A stretch of 50,257 nt of DNA from Gammaproteobacteria bacterium (GTDB lineage Bacteria > Pseudomonadota > Gammaproteobacteria > Pseudomonadales > Pseudomonadaceae): assembly GCA_012728315.1 (NCBI GenBank), contig JAAYFI010000076.1, forward strand, positions 1 to 50,257. The letters are read 5' to 3'. Every line of letters begins with the position of its first letter. The stretch's first letter is position 1. The position numbers and the translations under genes were made by a program. Of the stretch, positions 1-7,621 are shown in pieces. A model generated the notes under the pieces. It did no database searches and was not told where the DNA came from. It saw nothing but the letters and a program-made list of their open reading frames with translations.

Positions 1-1221
1 GCATAGGAGATCCTCGCTGGCGTCAAGATCCGGAGTAATAAGCTGTTTAACAGCGTTTATGATTACAGCTCTGCTTTCATGGCGAGCGAGGTCTTTGCGC
101 AGTATCTTTTTAAGTTTATTTACAATGGTGCTGGGTTTGCTTTTAAGGCGCTTAACAGGTCTTTTTTTTGCATTGCTGGCTGTCTGTATCAGGTTAATGC
201 TTTCTGAGCTGCATCTATAAATTTGCTTAGTATAGAGGCGCTTCCAGTAACATAACGGCAGGCTAGCGCTAAGTTTTCGGCCAGTAATGTACTCAACCAG
301 TATCTGCGGTAAGTTTACGCCTGTTTGGTTTTCTGTAACTGCCGCAGCACCGTCTCTAAATAAAGTGCGCGAGATTTTAATGTCCAGTTGACTGGCCACT
401 TTTGCTCTGTAGTGGTTAATAAACAGAGAACTATCATCTATATGGTTAGGTCGCCACTCATCAGGCTTGGTGCGTAATAGCTGAGAAAGTACGGCTAAAC
501 TGGTTGGGTCGAGAAAGTGGTTGATTAAGCAGGTCGGCTGATCTTCACCCTGATCTTGTGCTGGACAGTAAAAGTTGCTCGGGTAGTTTTCGCTTGGCTC
601 CGTTTTTAAGCTTAGAAAAAGCGTGGGAGCGCCGCCTTGTAAAGGTTTGTTTTGCATAATGCTGCGTGCAAGGGCAGGCCACAGATGTGTATGTGGTAAG
701 CCTCCATATAGCAAGGAGCACGTTAGAAATAGAATAAAAAGCTCTTCAGTATCCGCGGTTGGATTAAGCTCTGCGCGCCAATGCTTCTCAGCTTCAAGCA
801 TGACCGTTGATCGTTTATGCCACGCATTATTGCGTGTTGGTTTAATGCGGCGAATCGTATTCCATGGCGTTGGAACATCGAGCTGCCACAGGCCGCTTTC
901 ATTACCGTTTTCAATAGCGTAACTAATAAAGTTGTAGGCATGGTGATAATTGCTGCTATTGCCTAGAGCTGTTTGTAGTGCGTTATCAATACAGGGCCAG
1001 ACTTCCGTAAATCGTGTGCTCACCGGTTTTTCAGTGCACATTTCAGGTAGGTGCTGTTGAAAAATACTGATGGCCTTGCGTAGGTTTTTGTAGTCTTCTT
1101 TTTTACGTTGCTCTTTACGCGTACGCCACCCAGGCAACAACTCGGTATTGAACTCTATATGAGCCAAAATGAGCTTGTTTTGCGATGCTGAAGGCATCGG
1201 CGTTTCATGTTTGTTTATCAT
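1..1221 (-). CDS. Unrecognised protein, third gene of the recombinase trio (N-terminal 407 residues; continues left)
   Basis: The frame is open from the ATG at 1221 to the window edge with no stop. The ATG lies 3 nt after the stop of the recombinase-like gene and has GGAG about 10 nt upstream, so the two are translationally coupled. The N-terminal part is polar and rich in Lys and Arg (for example KEQRKKEDYK near residue 45). It has several Trp/Tyr-rich helices and a strongly basic stretch near residues 345-375. I see no complete R-K-HxxR-H recombinase signature in the visible part. By position it is the last gene of a three-gene integration module. The missing C-terminus could hold a catalytic domain. 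Function unknown. Confidence 0.75.
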   Translation of the reverse strand, partial: MINKHETPMPSASQNKLILAHIEFNTELLPGWRTRKEQRKKEDYKNLRKAISIFQQHLPEMCTEKPVSTRFTEVWPCIDNALQTALGNSSNYHHAYNFISYAIENGNESGLWQLDVPTPWNTIRRIKPTRNNAWHKRSTVMLEAEKHWRAELNPTADTEELFILFLTCSLLYGGLPHTHLWPALARSIMQNKPLQGGAPTLFLSLKTEPSENYPSNFYCPAQDQGEDQPTCLINHFLDPTSLAVLSQLLRTKPDEWRPNHIDDSSLFINHYRAKVASQLDIKISRTLFRDGAAAVTENQTGVNLPQILVEYITGRKLSASLPLCYWKRLYTKQIYRCSSESINLIQTASNAKKRPVKRLKSKPSTIVNKLKKILRKDLARHESRAVIINAVKQLITPDLDASEDLLC

Positions 1222-1224
1222 GGG

Positions 1225-3465
1225 TTAGCTCCAGCCGGTTATAGCTTGAACATTCAGTTCATTTAACAACAGCTCAATCTGATCACTGATTTGCGTAAAA
1301 TCGTGTAGGGATAAGCTACTGAAACTGCCCAAGCCTTCTTCGCCAAAATCCTCATGACCCATCCAGCTGTTGATAAGCTCGTAATGAATGTTTTTATTTT
1401 TGAGATGGGTTCTGAGATGGTGTCTGGGCCAGTTGTACTGAAACGGTACAGTATGTTTGAGCACTTGTTTGAGTACACTCGGTGTTAGTCCCACTGCTTG
1501 GGCTGCTTGGGCTGCTTGGGTCGATGGACTATCAATAAAAAACAATAAGTTGCTTTGCTTATTTAGCACTTGCTGGCAGTGCAGAGAAATATTATCAGCT
1601 AAAAGGCGTGTCTTTTTTACAAGAGTTCGAATGTGCTGCAGGTACAGTTCGACTTGTCGCACGGCTGTTTTAGGCAGCACCACAGTCCTAGCTGAAAGGC
1701 CATTGCGGCGCTCTTTGTCACTAATCCACCAAGTAGCATTGTGCTCGTTATAATCAGCTAGGCTCCCAAGCGGCGCATTCACGTTACGGTGTCCGGTCGA
1801 AAATACTAGGAGTAACCATACGTAGCATGTGTATTGGTTGTGAAACTCGTACATGCTGGTCAAAGATGTGCTTTTTTTAAGAGCTGGGTCGGGTTGCAGC
1901 ATTTTAAATAATTGTTTCAAGGCATGGTCTTTAATTTTAATAGCACTGCCGAGAGTGTTAGGTAGTTGCTGAATAACAGGTAAGTCGTAGCTGAGCTCAG
2001 CAAAACTAAAAATATCCTTTAGGTAGTGCTGGTGATTCAGTAGGAAATTGCTTTCATTAAAATGAGTATAGGCAATGGGTGCGTATTGCTGTGCCGTTAA
2101 GCCGCGTAAAATTGCGCTTTCAGCAGGGTCAAATCCATTGCAGGAGTACCAGTGACCTAGGTAGTTGCTGATACGGCCTAGGGTTAATCGAGTTGTATAT
2201 TTATTGTTGATAACTTTTAGGAGTGTGCGAGCTTGATTGATGACCTCATCATTAATCACGATCTGTTCAATTGCTAGGCTTGTTATCAGAGGCATTGGTA
2301 CTCTAAAAACGGTATGTGTAGGGCTTGATATAAGAGGCTCAATTATTGGGTCCTGTGTGCCACTAGGTACTAAGTGAGGCACTTCGTAAATCAGTAACCA
2401 TTGCCTTTTTGCAGAGAACCATAAACGAATATTAGGTAGTTGCTCTATGCGCAGGCCGCTAAATAGCATAATGAGTAAAATGTCAGCCAGCACGTGCTGT
2501 TCTTCTGGTAGTTGTGCCTTGTCGGATGCGGTAAGTAAAAAATTTCGTATGTCCCATCTGCTGAGATGCTCAACTGAGCATGGTAGAGAGAGGTTGCGCA
2601 TATAAATTTGCTCTGCAAATCGCTGGCTGTGAATAGCTTTTTGGGATCGAGATAGATTGTGCAGAGACTTATTAGTGGTACGCAGTGTTTTTGTATTTTT
2701 TAGCGTAAGAGACTCGTCAGTCTCATCGAGTCCATGCGTACTGGGTTTATCAAATGTTAGTTCTTCATAAGCCACGCCGCCTTCGTAAATAGTCGTTACG
2801 TTTGCAGGCGTTGACGATAGTGCATCTGTAAGAGGCTTTCCTTTCTGGGTGCGGATGATGCCGCTTTTAAACTCAATAGCGTTGCTAATTGCCACTGCTA
2901 TGTAGTCAATATACCATTTTGTGTTTTTATCCAGTAAGTTTTTACGAGTCTGATCAAGATCGGCATCTAATGTTTTGAGGCATGTACTCTCATCGATTTC
3001 AGGCAGCAATTTAAAGGCCGGACGGTGTTTTTTGTTCGTAGCAAATAGGCGGATTTGTCTCAGAGCCTTTTCTATTGCATTGCCATGGTTTCCAATCAGA
3101 CTCAGTTGCATAGTGCTGAAAATTATTAAGCATTTATACAGTTGGTACTGTTCCTGTTCATGAGCGTCCCAATCTGGAAATGGAGTCGTTGCTAATGCAG
3201 CTGTGAAATCTAAGACGCCTAGCATGCTCGCCTGTTTGATTGCGCGAGTTAGCTCGTTTTGCTGATGATTATTCGATGTTTTCGGGCTGCTGTTTAATGT
3301 ATTGATGTATGCCTCAATGGTACTGAAGTGGTTCAGCCAGCTGTCGGGAGTCCGGTCTAGTAATGCGCTTAGCTCAGACGTAATTACACCGCGGAAACCA
3401 TCGATAATATGGTGATTTGGAAATACAAATTCATTTAACTTGTCGTTCACGTTATCAGTCAGCAT
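1225..3465 (-). CDS. Large tyrosine-recombinase/integrase-like protein lacking an evident catalytic tyrosine
   Basis: This 746-residue protein has most of the catalytic signature of tyrosine recombinases near its C-terminus: Arg560 in STGHR, Lys584 in ISDKERR, His682-x-x-Arg685 in RHHLRTH and His704 in SWMGHED. The nucleophile is expected 9-12 residues after the last His, but Phe715 (GLGSFSS, codon TTC) occupies that place and no Tyr follows to the end. The N-terminal 500 residues are helical and unrecognised, far longer than the roughly 350-400 residues of ordinary phage integrases. A GAGGG ribosome site precedes the ATG. It overlaps the upstream gene by 11 nt and ends 3 nt before the downstream one. 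The arrangement recalls three-gene recombinase modules such as Gamma-Mobile-Trio elements, but homology to GmtX/Y/Z was not tested. Confidence 0.75.
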   Translation of the reverse strand: MLTDNVNDKLNEFVFPNHHIIDGFRGVITSELSALLDRTPDSWLNHFSTIEAYINTLNSSPKTSNNHQQNELTRAIKQASMLGVLDFTAALATTPFPDWDAHEQEQYQLYKCLIIFSTMQLSLIGNHGNAIEKALRQIRLFATNKKHRPAFKLLPEIDESTCLKTLDADLDQTRKNLLDKNTKWYIDYIAVAISNAIEFKSGIIRTQKGKPLTDALSSTPANVTTIYEGGVAYEELTFDKPSTHGLDETDESLTLKNTKTLRTTNKSLHNLSRSQKAIHSQRFAEQIYMRNLSLPCSVEHLSRWDIRNFLLTASDKAQLPEEQHVLADILLIMLFSGLRIEQLPNIRLWFSAKRQWLLIYEVPHLVPSGTQDPIIEPLISSPTHTVFRVPMPLITSLAIEQIVINDEVINQARTLLKVINNKYTTRLTLGRISNYLGHWYSCNGFDPAESAILRGLTAQQYAPIAYTHFNESNFLLNHQHYLKDIFSFAELSYDLPVIQQLPNTLGSAIKIKDHALKQLFKMLQPDPALKKSTSLTSMYEFHNQYTCYVWLLLVFSTGHRNVNAPLGSLADYNEHNATWWISDKERRNGLSARTVVLPKTAVRQVELYLQHIRTLVKKTRLLADNISLHCQQVLNKQSNLLFFIDSPSTQAAQAAQAVGLTPSVLKQVLKHTVPFQYNWPRHHLRTHLKNKNIHYELINSWMGHEDFGEEGLGSFSSLSLHDFTQISDQIELLLNELNVQAITGWS

Positions 3466-4081
3466 TGTTACCCTCTACACACTCATCTTTTTCTTCATTC
3501 TTATTCAGAGCATTGACGATATCTTCAAGGCTGGAATTGCCTTGCCGCTTTGTCATAATTGTTTTCGAGCGTTGCTGGTAGATTGCACGTCGTGATTGTC
3601 CTGATTGCTCAGCGAAAAAAGTATCGGTTAGCGGACCTCCAAAGAAGTTTTTAGACAGCTCCGCTGGAACGTGCTTTTTTATATTGTCGATAATCAGGCT
3701 GGATTGCCGCACATCAGCAGCTATATATAGCTGCTCTAGAAATATGGGCCATGCCATATTTTCTGCTAGCTGCTCTACATCGACGCCATACATAAGTAAT
3801 GTTCCAAGCTCAGGGTTCGCATTGTTCCAAAAATACGGTGCCCAGAATGGGAAAATAACCTGAAAGCCAGTGGGTTTGTTATCCTTAGAAATCTTGTGGC
3901 TTTCTGTTTGAAACGTCATGCTGCCAACCAAGATGCGAGGTAGCGAATTTAAAAAGCGCTCCTGCTTTGGTGTTGTTTTCAGCATGAATGGTTGCTGGAT
4001 CAGACATTGATAGGGCTCACGTACTGCTGGGTGAATACTGAAGGTAATGTCATGGTTTTTTGAATAAATGAGGTGAGGCAT
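3455..4081 (-). CDS. Unrecognised protein, first gene of the recombinase trio
   Basis: This protein of about 208 residues has no motif I can name. The middle is aromatic (FWAPYFWNN near residue 100). The C-terminus looks like a helix-turn-helix or coiled segment (EQSGQSRRAIYQQRSKT) followed by an acidic, Asn-rich tail. I chose the ATG at 4081. An in-frame GTG at 4141 would add 20 residues but has no ribosome site. The 3' end overlaps the start of the integrase-like gene by 11 nt, so the trio is one operon reading away from the attachment site. In similar modules such a small gene may be an accessory DNA-binding factor; that is a guess from context. Confidence 0.65.
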   Translation of the reverse strand: MPHLIYSKNHDITFSIHPAVREPYQCLIQQPFMLKTTPKQERFLNSLPRILVGSMTFQTESHKISKDNKPTGFQVIFPFWAPYFWNNANPELGTLLMYGVDVEQLAENMAWPIFLEQLYIAADVRQSSLIIDNIKKHVPAELSKNFFGGPLTDTFFAEQSGQSRRAIYQQRSKTIMTKRQGNSSLEDIVNALNKNEEKDECVEGNNAD

Positions 4082-4261
4082 GAAAGTTACTCGCTGCAAA
4101 ATTTCAGCGAAGATAGCAGTGGAAGCTGGAAGTGCTTGCACGGTTAAGTGACGTTTTTCGTAACTTAGCTGCAGAGTAGGGTTGTAGCCTCATTATTTGC
4201 AAGTGAGAGGCTGGAGTGGCAGTAGGCTGCTGCTGAGTAAAGTGATTTATGCGGAGTATTA

Positions 4262-5086
4262 ATGGACGTTGATTCGCGCATCCCGTTTGGTTTAAGCGCT
4301 GATAGTGGGCAGATTGTAGATGTTGGGAGTGTCGAGCGTGGTAATGCTTGTCGATGCATTTGCCCCTCATGTAAAACACCACTAGTCGCAAGGCATGGAA
4401 CTCGAAACGCATGGCACTTCGCCCACCGTAGCCAGAAGACGCATAACGAAACTCGTAATGAGTGCGATTACTCCTTCGCAGTTTCTGTCAGGCTGATGAT
4501 TCGGCAGCTTGCCACTAATGGTTTGAAATTTAAGGTGCCGCGGCTTGAAGGGAGGCTTCCTGCTTATAGTGAGTTTACTCATCAAGCAAAAAATTTTGAC
4601 TATTTGGTGACGGAAGAATCGCTTTTGACTCTAGAGGACGTTGAAGTAGGGGCTGCTTTTTGTGGTGAGACTGTAGATGTCCTAGGTCTTGTTAAAAGTG
4701 TCCCATTTGTGGTGCATGTCACCTATAGGGATCGAAACCTGCCTATTAGTCTCAAAGAACCCCAGGTGGCTAGGAGTGGTGTCATTGAGCTTAATGTCGA
4801 TGATTTACCGCAGTTATTTGCTAAGGAAGATAGCGGACAGTATCAAGAGGTTCTTCGTCGATACATTGAGGACCGAACAGATGGTAAGACTTGGGCTTAT
4901 CATCCTCGTGAGAAGAAGCTTAAAAATATTGCTATAGCGCAGCGTGATTCTTGGCTATACCAGCAAGAAGCTGAGGTAAAACTTAATACGTCTGCTAACT
5001 TTACTTGTCGTATGTGTGGCTGGGTAGGGCCGAGCATAAAGTGTGAGCCATGCGATTCTCATTTGTACACAAGCAATAAAATATAG
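4262..5086 (+). CDS. CoiA-like protein with zinc-binding termini
   Basis: The 274-residue protein begins with a CoiA-type N-terminal signature: four Cys (30, 32, 34, 37), then an Arg/Gly segment and WHFAH at 51-55, then NECDYSF, which may be the start of a nuclease core. The centre (VDVLGLVK ... HVTYRDR) resembles the restriction-endonuclease-like fold of CoiA proteins. The expected acidic residue of the ExK-like step is not obvious, because His replaces it in VVHVTYR. The C-terminus has a second zinc ribbon (C249-x2-C252, C261-x2-C264). It is transcribed divergently from the recombinase trio across about 180 bp. CoiA is known as a competence or recombination-associated factor in Firmicutes, but in Proteobacteria CoiA-like genes are often mobile-element cargo. 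Substrate unknown. Confidence 0.65.
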   Translation: MDVDSRIPFGLSADSGQIVDVGSVERGNACRCICPSCKTPLVARHGTRNAWHFAHRSQKTHNETRNECDYSFAVSVRLMIRQLATNGLKFKVPRLEGRLPAYSEFTHQAKNFDYLVTEESLLTLEDVEVGAAFCGETVDVLGLVKSVPFVVHVTYRDRNLPISLKEPQVARSGVIELNVDDLPQLFAKEDSGQYQEVLRRYIEDRTDGKTWAYHPREKKLKNIAIAQRDSWLYQQEAEVKLNTSANFTCRMCGWVGPSIKCEPCDSHLYTSNKI

Positions 5087-5105
5087 CAGCCTGAGTGGTC
5101 GACAT

Positions 5106-5123
5106 ATCCAGAGTGCTCTGGAT
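5106..5123. repeat. Perfect 8-bp inverted repeat downstream of the CoiA-like gene
   Basis: ATCCAGAG and CTCTGGAT are separated by TG, 20 bp after the CoiA-like stop codon. There is no T tract, so it is a weak terminator candidate or a protein-binding palindrome in the element end. Confidence 0.4.
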
Positions 5124-5388
5124 CGGTAGTTGATCGAGAGCGTGCCCATCTAGAGATATATTCAGTATCTCGTTATACCAGTTGAGTTCATAGATACCCA
5201 TAACCTTTGCTGTGAAAATTAGCTGATCAGTTGTTGCATCAGGGGGAGGGGTTCGAATTTTACTTTCCAAACGATCATGCAGGCCCACTCCCATAGATCA
5301 ATATTTGAGCTATCGACCATCACCTAGTTTCAAAATCTAGGGTAGATCGGCGGTTGGTATCAGGATGGTAGAGACATGCTTAGGTTGC

Positions 5389-5471
5389 TTATCCACAGCT
5401 CTGCTCAGAGATAATTGGATGCATTCGTGGCAGCTAGGACGCCAAGGACAAGGCTGGCTTGTTGGGGATAA
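5389..5471. other. Two DnaA-box-like nonamers in inverted orientation
   Basis: TTATCCACA occurs at 5389-5397. Its variant TTATCCCCA occurs on the opposite strand at 5463-5471, inside the 570-bp gene-free end of the element. Both fit the general DnaA-box pattern. Two boxes alone do not make an origin, and no AT-rich unwinding region or iteron series is seen. Confidence 0.2.
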
Positions 5472-5629
5472 GCTCACTTTTTAGGTGGGGAGTGGGAGCA
5501 TTGTTCCCGTTAAGAACAGAGGTTTCACTGCTTGTGACCAGATAACTGGTGTTAATTGACGTCGATTGAGGTTGCGGTTGCCTAGCCGTTTTTCCTTGTA
5601 TACCTATTGTTTGCAGTTAGTGTACAATG

Positions 5630-5648
5630 GATGTCAATTAAGGACATC
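5630..5648. repeat. Inverted repeat with 7-bp spacer next to the attachment junction
   Basis: GATGTC and GACATC flank the spacer AATTAAG, ending 10 bp before the tRNA-derived sequence. Just upstream, TTGTATAC and GTGTACAA form an imperfect inverted pair. Such pairs with a short spacer have the geometry of recombinase arm or core sites. The assignment is inferred from position only. Confidence 0.35.
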
Positions 5649-5657
5649 TGGCTCGAA

Positions 5658-5706
5658 CGGCCTGTCACGCCGGGGGTCGCGGGTTCGAGTCCCGTCCACT
5701 GCGCCA
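5658..5706 (+). other. Attachment-site junction: 3' fragment of tRNA-Asp (GUC)
   Basis: The sequence runs from the anticodon arm (loop CTGTCAC, anticodon GTC) through the T arm (GGTTCGAGTCC) to the acceptor 3' strand CCACTGC, discriminator G and encoded CCA. The 5' half is absent: no GCAGTGG acceptor strand or D arm lies upstream, and the first anticodon-stem base pair is already lost (A opposite G). It is therefore not a functional tRNA but the chromosomal remnant at one end of the element. The fragment starts at the anticodon stem, which fits crossover in the anticodon arm, a common class of tRNA attachment site. Confidence 0.8.
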
Positions 5707-5713
5707 TCTTATG

Positions 5714-5750
5714 AAAACCCGTTAAGTAGTTGATACTTAACGGGTTTTTT
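5714..5750 (+). terminator. Rho-independent terminator of the original tRNA-Asp gene
   Basis: AAAACCCGTTAAGTA and TACTTAACGGGTTTTTT form a long stem with a 5-nt loop and a T tract, 8 bp after the tRNA CCA end. It would still stop any transcript leaving the element. Confidence 0.85.
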
Positions 5751-5841
5751 CGTTTCTGAGGCGCGAAAATCCTGTCTTTTTTCTAAATAATCGATGCGTA
5801 TTCTGTTGTGAGCTTGTGCGTGATGCTATCGAGCGCCGATA

Positions 5842-6321
5842 TCACAAGTCTTTGAGCATCCAAACATCGCAGCTGCTATGCAGGGTGCCCGCTAAGGGCT
5901 GTGGTAAATGTTTAAAGCCCAGTTTTTCATATAAAGCAATGGCGGTTTGCATTGATTTTAAAGTGTCTAAATAACACTGCTGGTAGCCCTGTTCTTGAGC
6001 AAAGTTTAAGCAGGCTTGGGTGAGCGCTTTACCTATGCCTAAACCTTGGCTGCTGGGCAGTAGGAAAAGTTTTTTAAGCTCGCAGATACCCTTGTAGTCT
6101 AAAAAGGGTGCAATACCTGCGCCACCCACCACTTGTCCATGGCGCAAGGCCACCAGATATTGGCTGCGATGCTCGGCTAAGTAATGCTCGCTCATGCATT
6201 GCACTTCTGCATCAGATGGGCCAAAACCTTCACCTATTGCGCCATATGGCGCAGCAACCTGCTGAATGATCTGGCAGATTGTCGCATTGTGCTGCGCTTG
6301 GATAGGAATAATCTGATACAT
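5842..6321 (-). CDS. GNAT-family N-acetyltransferase
   Basis: This 159-residue protein has the GNAT fold signature: a beta-strand and acceptor loop (VVGGAGIAP), then the acetyl-CoA pyrophosphate loop QGLGIGKAL near residues 94-102, and the C-terminal motif ALYEKLGF. It should transfer an acetyl group from acetyl-CoA to an unknown amine. The ATG at 6321 is preferred over the TTG one codon upstream because GGAG sits 8 nt before it. It starts 15 nt after the nitronate monooxygenase-like gene ends, so it is the last gene of a four-gene minus-strand operon. The substrate cannot be read from sequence. Confidence 0.85.
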   Translation of the reverse strand: MYQIIPIQAQHNATICQIIQQVAAPYGAIGEGFGPSDAEVQCMSEHYLAEHRSQYLVALRHGQVVGGAGIAPFLDYKGICELKKLFLLPSSQGLGIGKALTQACLNFAQEQGYQQCYLDTLKSMQTAIALYEKLGFKHLPQPLAGTLHSSCDVWMLKDL

Positions 6322-6336
6322 CAAGACCGCTCCAAA

Positions 6337-7404
6337 TTAAAAAGAATAAATACTGTCCTGCCGCCATTCTCGAGCCAATAGAGCGACTAACTCAGCAGCA
6401 GGCAGCTCACGAGCTAATGGCGCGGACTGGCCCGCCCAAAAAGGTGCGAAATCATAACAGCCTTGCTGGCTGGCCGCGGCATATAAAGCTTTGCCAGCGC
6501 TGTAAGCGACTGGATAGCTTGGTAATAAGGCTTGTTGTGCGGCCAGCTCGGTATGGAAGCGGTTGACTAAGCCGCGCGCAGGGCGCCCAGAAATCACTGC
6601 GGTGACATCGGTTTGGTAAGTGCGGGCACTTTTTAGCTGTTCGCGATAGGCCGCGTTGGCTGCGGACTCTGGGCAAAGAATAAAAGCCGTACCTAATTGC
6701 GCGGCACTGGCGCCCATATTTAATACTTGGGCGATGGCTTGGCCGTGCATAATGCCACCGGCGGCAATCAGGGGCAGTCGGCATTCTTTTTTTAACAATT
6801 GCAGTAAGCTGAATAAGCCCAGTTTTACATCCTGAGTTGGATCAAAGACACCGCGGTGCCCGCCAGCTTCATAGCCTTGCGCGATAATGCCATGCAGGCC
6901 TGCTGCTTCAATGGCTTTGGCTTCAGAGAGGTTAGTGGCGCAGCCTAATAACTTAATGCCTGCGCTTTTCAAGGTTTGAATAGACGCTGCGTTAGGTAAA
7001 CCAAAATGAAAGCTGACCACGGCAGGGCGCTCTTCGAGCAGCATCGCGAGCATGGCTGGGTTGTCGATAAAGCTTGGGGTGCCCGCATCCAGTTGACTGG
7101 GTGCTTGTGCAGAAAACTCCGCAAAATAAGGCTGTAAGAGCTGCAGCCATGCCTGCTCCCGAAGAGGATCAGTTGCTGCTGTTTGGTGGCAGAAAAAATT
7201 AATATTAAAGGGCTTAGAGGTGGCTTGGCGCAGCGCTTGAATCTGTTCGCGTGCTTGCGCAACGTCACAGTTACCTAAGCCCAACGAGCCCAGCCCTCCT
7301 GCGTTAGATACCGCAGCAGCTAAGCGTACGGTGGACGTACCTGCCATGGGCGCTTGAATGATTGGCAGCTCAATACCCAGTTCTACGAGCAGTGGATTTG
7401 GCAT
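6337..7404 (-). CDS. Nitronate monooxygenase-like FMN oxidoreductase
   Basis: The 355 residues match the 2-nitropropane dioxygenase/nitronate monooxygenase barrel. The N-terminus has PIIQAPMAGTST and the Gly-rich NAGGLGSLG. The middle has AQGYEAGGHRG, the FMN and catalytic-His region. The phosphate-binding end has AAGGI followed by GASAAQLGTAFI. The family uses FMN and oxygen to oxidise alkyl nitronates, and some members are NADH:quinone reductases, so the substrate is open. Length is normal for the family. GGAG precedes the ATG. It follows a 51-residue membrane protein gene by 30 bp and precedes the GNAT gene by 15 bp. Confidence 0.85.
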   Translation of the reverse strand: MPNPLLVELGIELPIIQAPMAGTSTVRLAAAVSNAGGLGSLGLGNCDVAQAREQIQALRQATSKPFNINFFCHQTAATDPLREQAWLQLLQPYFAEFSAQAPSQLDAGTPSFIDNPAMLAMLLEERPAVVSFHFGLPNAASIQTLKSAGIKLLGCATNLSEAKAIEAAGLHGIIAQGYEAGGHRGVFDPTQDVKLGLFSLLQLLKKECRLPLIAAGGIMHGQAIAQVLNMGASAAQLGTAFILCPESAANAAYREQLKSARTYQTDVTAVISGRPARGLVNRFHTELAAQQALLPSYPVAYSAGKALYAAASQQGCYDFAPFWAGQSAPLARELPAAELVALLAREWRQDSIYSF

Positions 7405-7434
7405 AAAAACTCCAGTTTGAGTTTGCTTGAACCT

Positions 7435-7590
7435 TTAGCTCAGGCTATGAGTCGGTGTTAAATGCATATCGCTGGCCAGCCATTGCCGCACTTTCGGCAG
7501 GCTAATGGCGGTAATAATGGCCAGTACCACAATAAGTGCGAAAACTTTATAACGGCGACTAAATAAGGGTGGTTTAGGTGTTGGCTTCAT
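7435..7590 (-). CDS. Small single-pass membrane protein, 51 residues
   Basis: An ATG-initiated frame encodes a basic N-terminus (KPTPKPPLFSRRYK), one hydrophobic helix of about 16 residues (VFALIVVLAIITAISL) and a short polar tail. It fills the 217-bp gap between the asparaginase stop and the nitronate monooxygenase-like start in the same orientation, leaving about 30 bp on each side, as expected for an operon member. The ribosome site is weak. The topology rule (positive residues before the helix) predicts the N-terminus in the cytoplasm. No family recognised. Confidence 0.5.
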   Translation of the reverse strand: MKPTPKPPLFSRRYKVFALIVVLAIITAISLPKVRQWLASDMHLTPTHSLS

Positions 7591-7621
7591 AAGGATTCTA
7601 TCGTTGTGCTATGACGAAAAA

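Larger units (their letters stand above)
1..5706. mobile_element. Right end of an integrated genomic element inserted at a tRNA-Asp gene
   Basis: Seen: a three-gene minus-strand block with a tyrosine-recombinase-like member, a divergent CoiA-like gene and about 570 bp of non-coding DNA end exactly where a 49-bp 3' fragment of tRNA-Asp begins (5658-5706). The fragment is followed by the normal tRNA terminator and then by housekeeping genes. Known: many tyrosine-recombinase islands insert in tRNA genes and leave a partial tRNA copy at one end. Inferred: the element extends left beyond the window, and the intact tRNA-Asp should lie at its other end. Confidence 0.7.

Noticed and set aside
5001..5294. 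97-codon minus-strand frame overlapping the end of the CoiA-like gene
   Set aside because: It overlaps a supported gene on the opposite strand by 86 bp, has a palindrome in its middle and shows no domain.
5651..5706. A complete tRNA-Asp gene
   Set aside because: The 5' acceptor strand and D arm are absent and the first anticodon-stem pair is broken, so only the 3' part is present.
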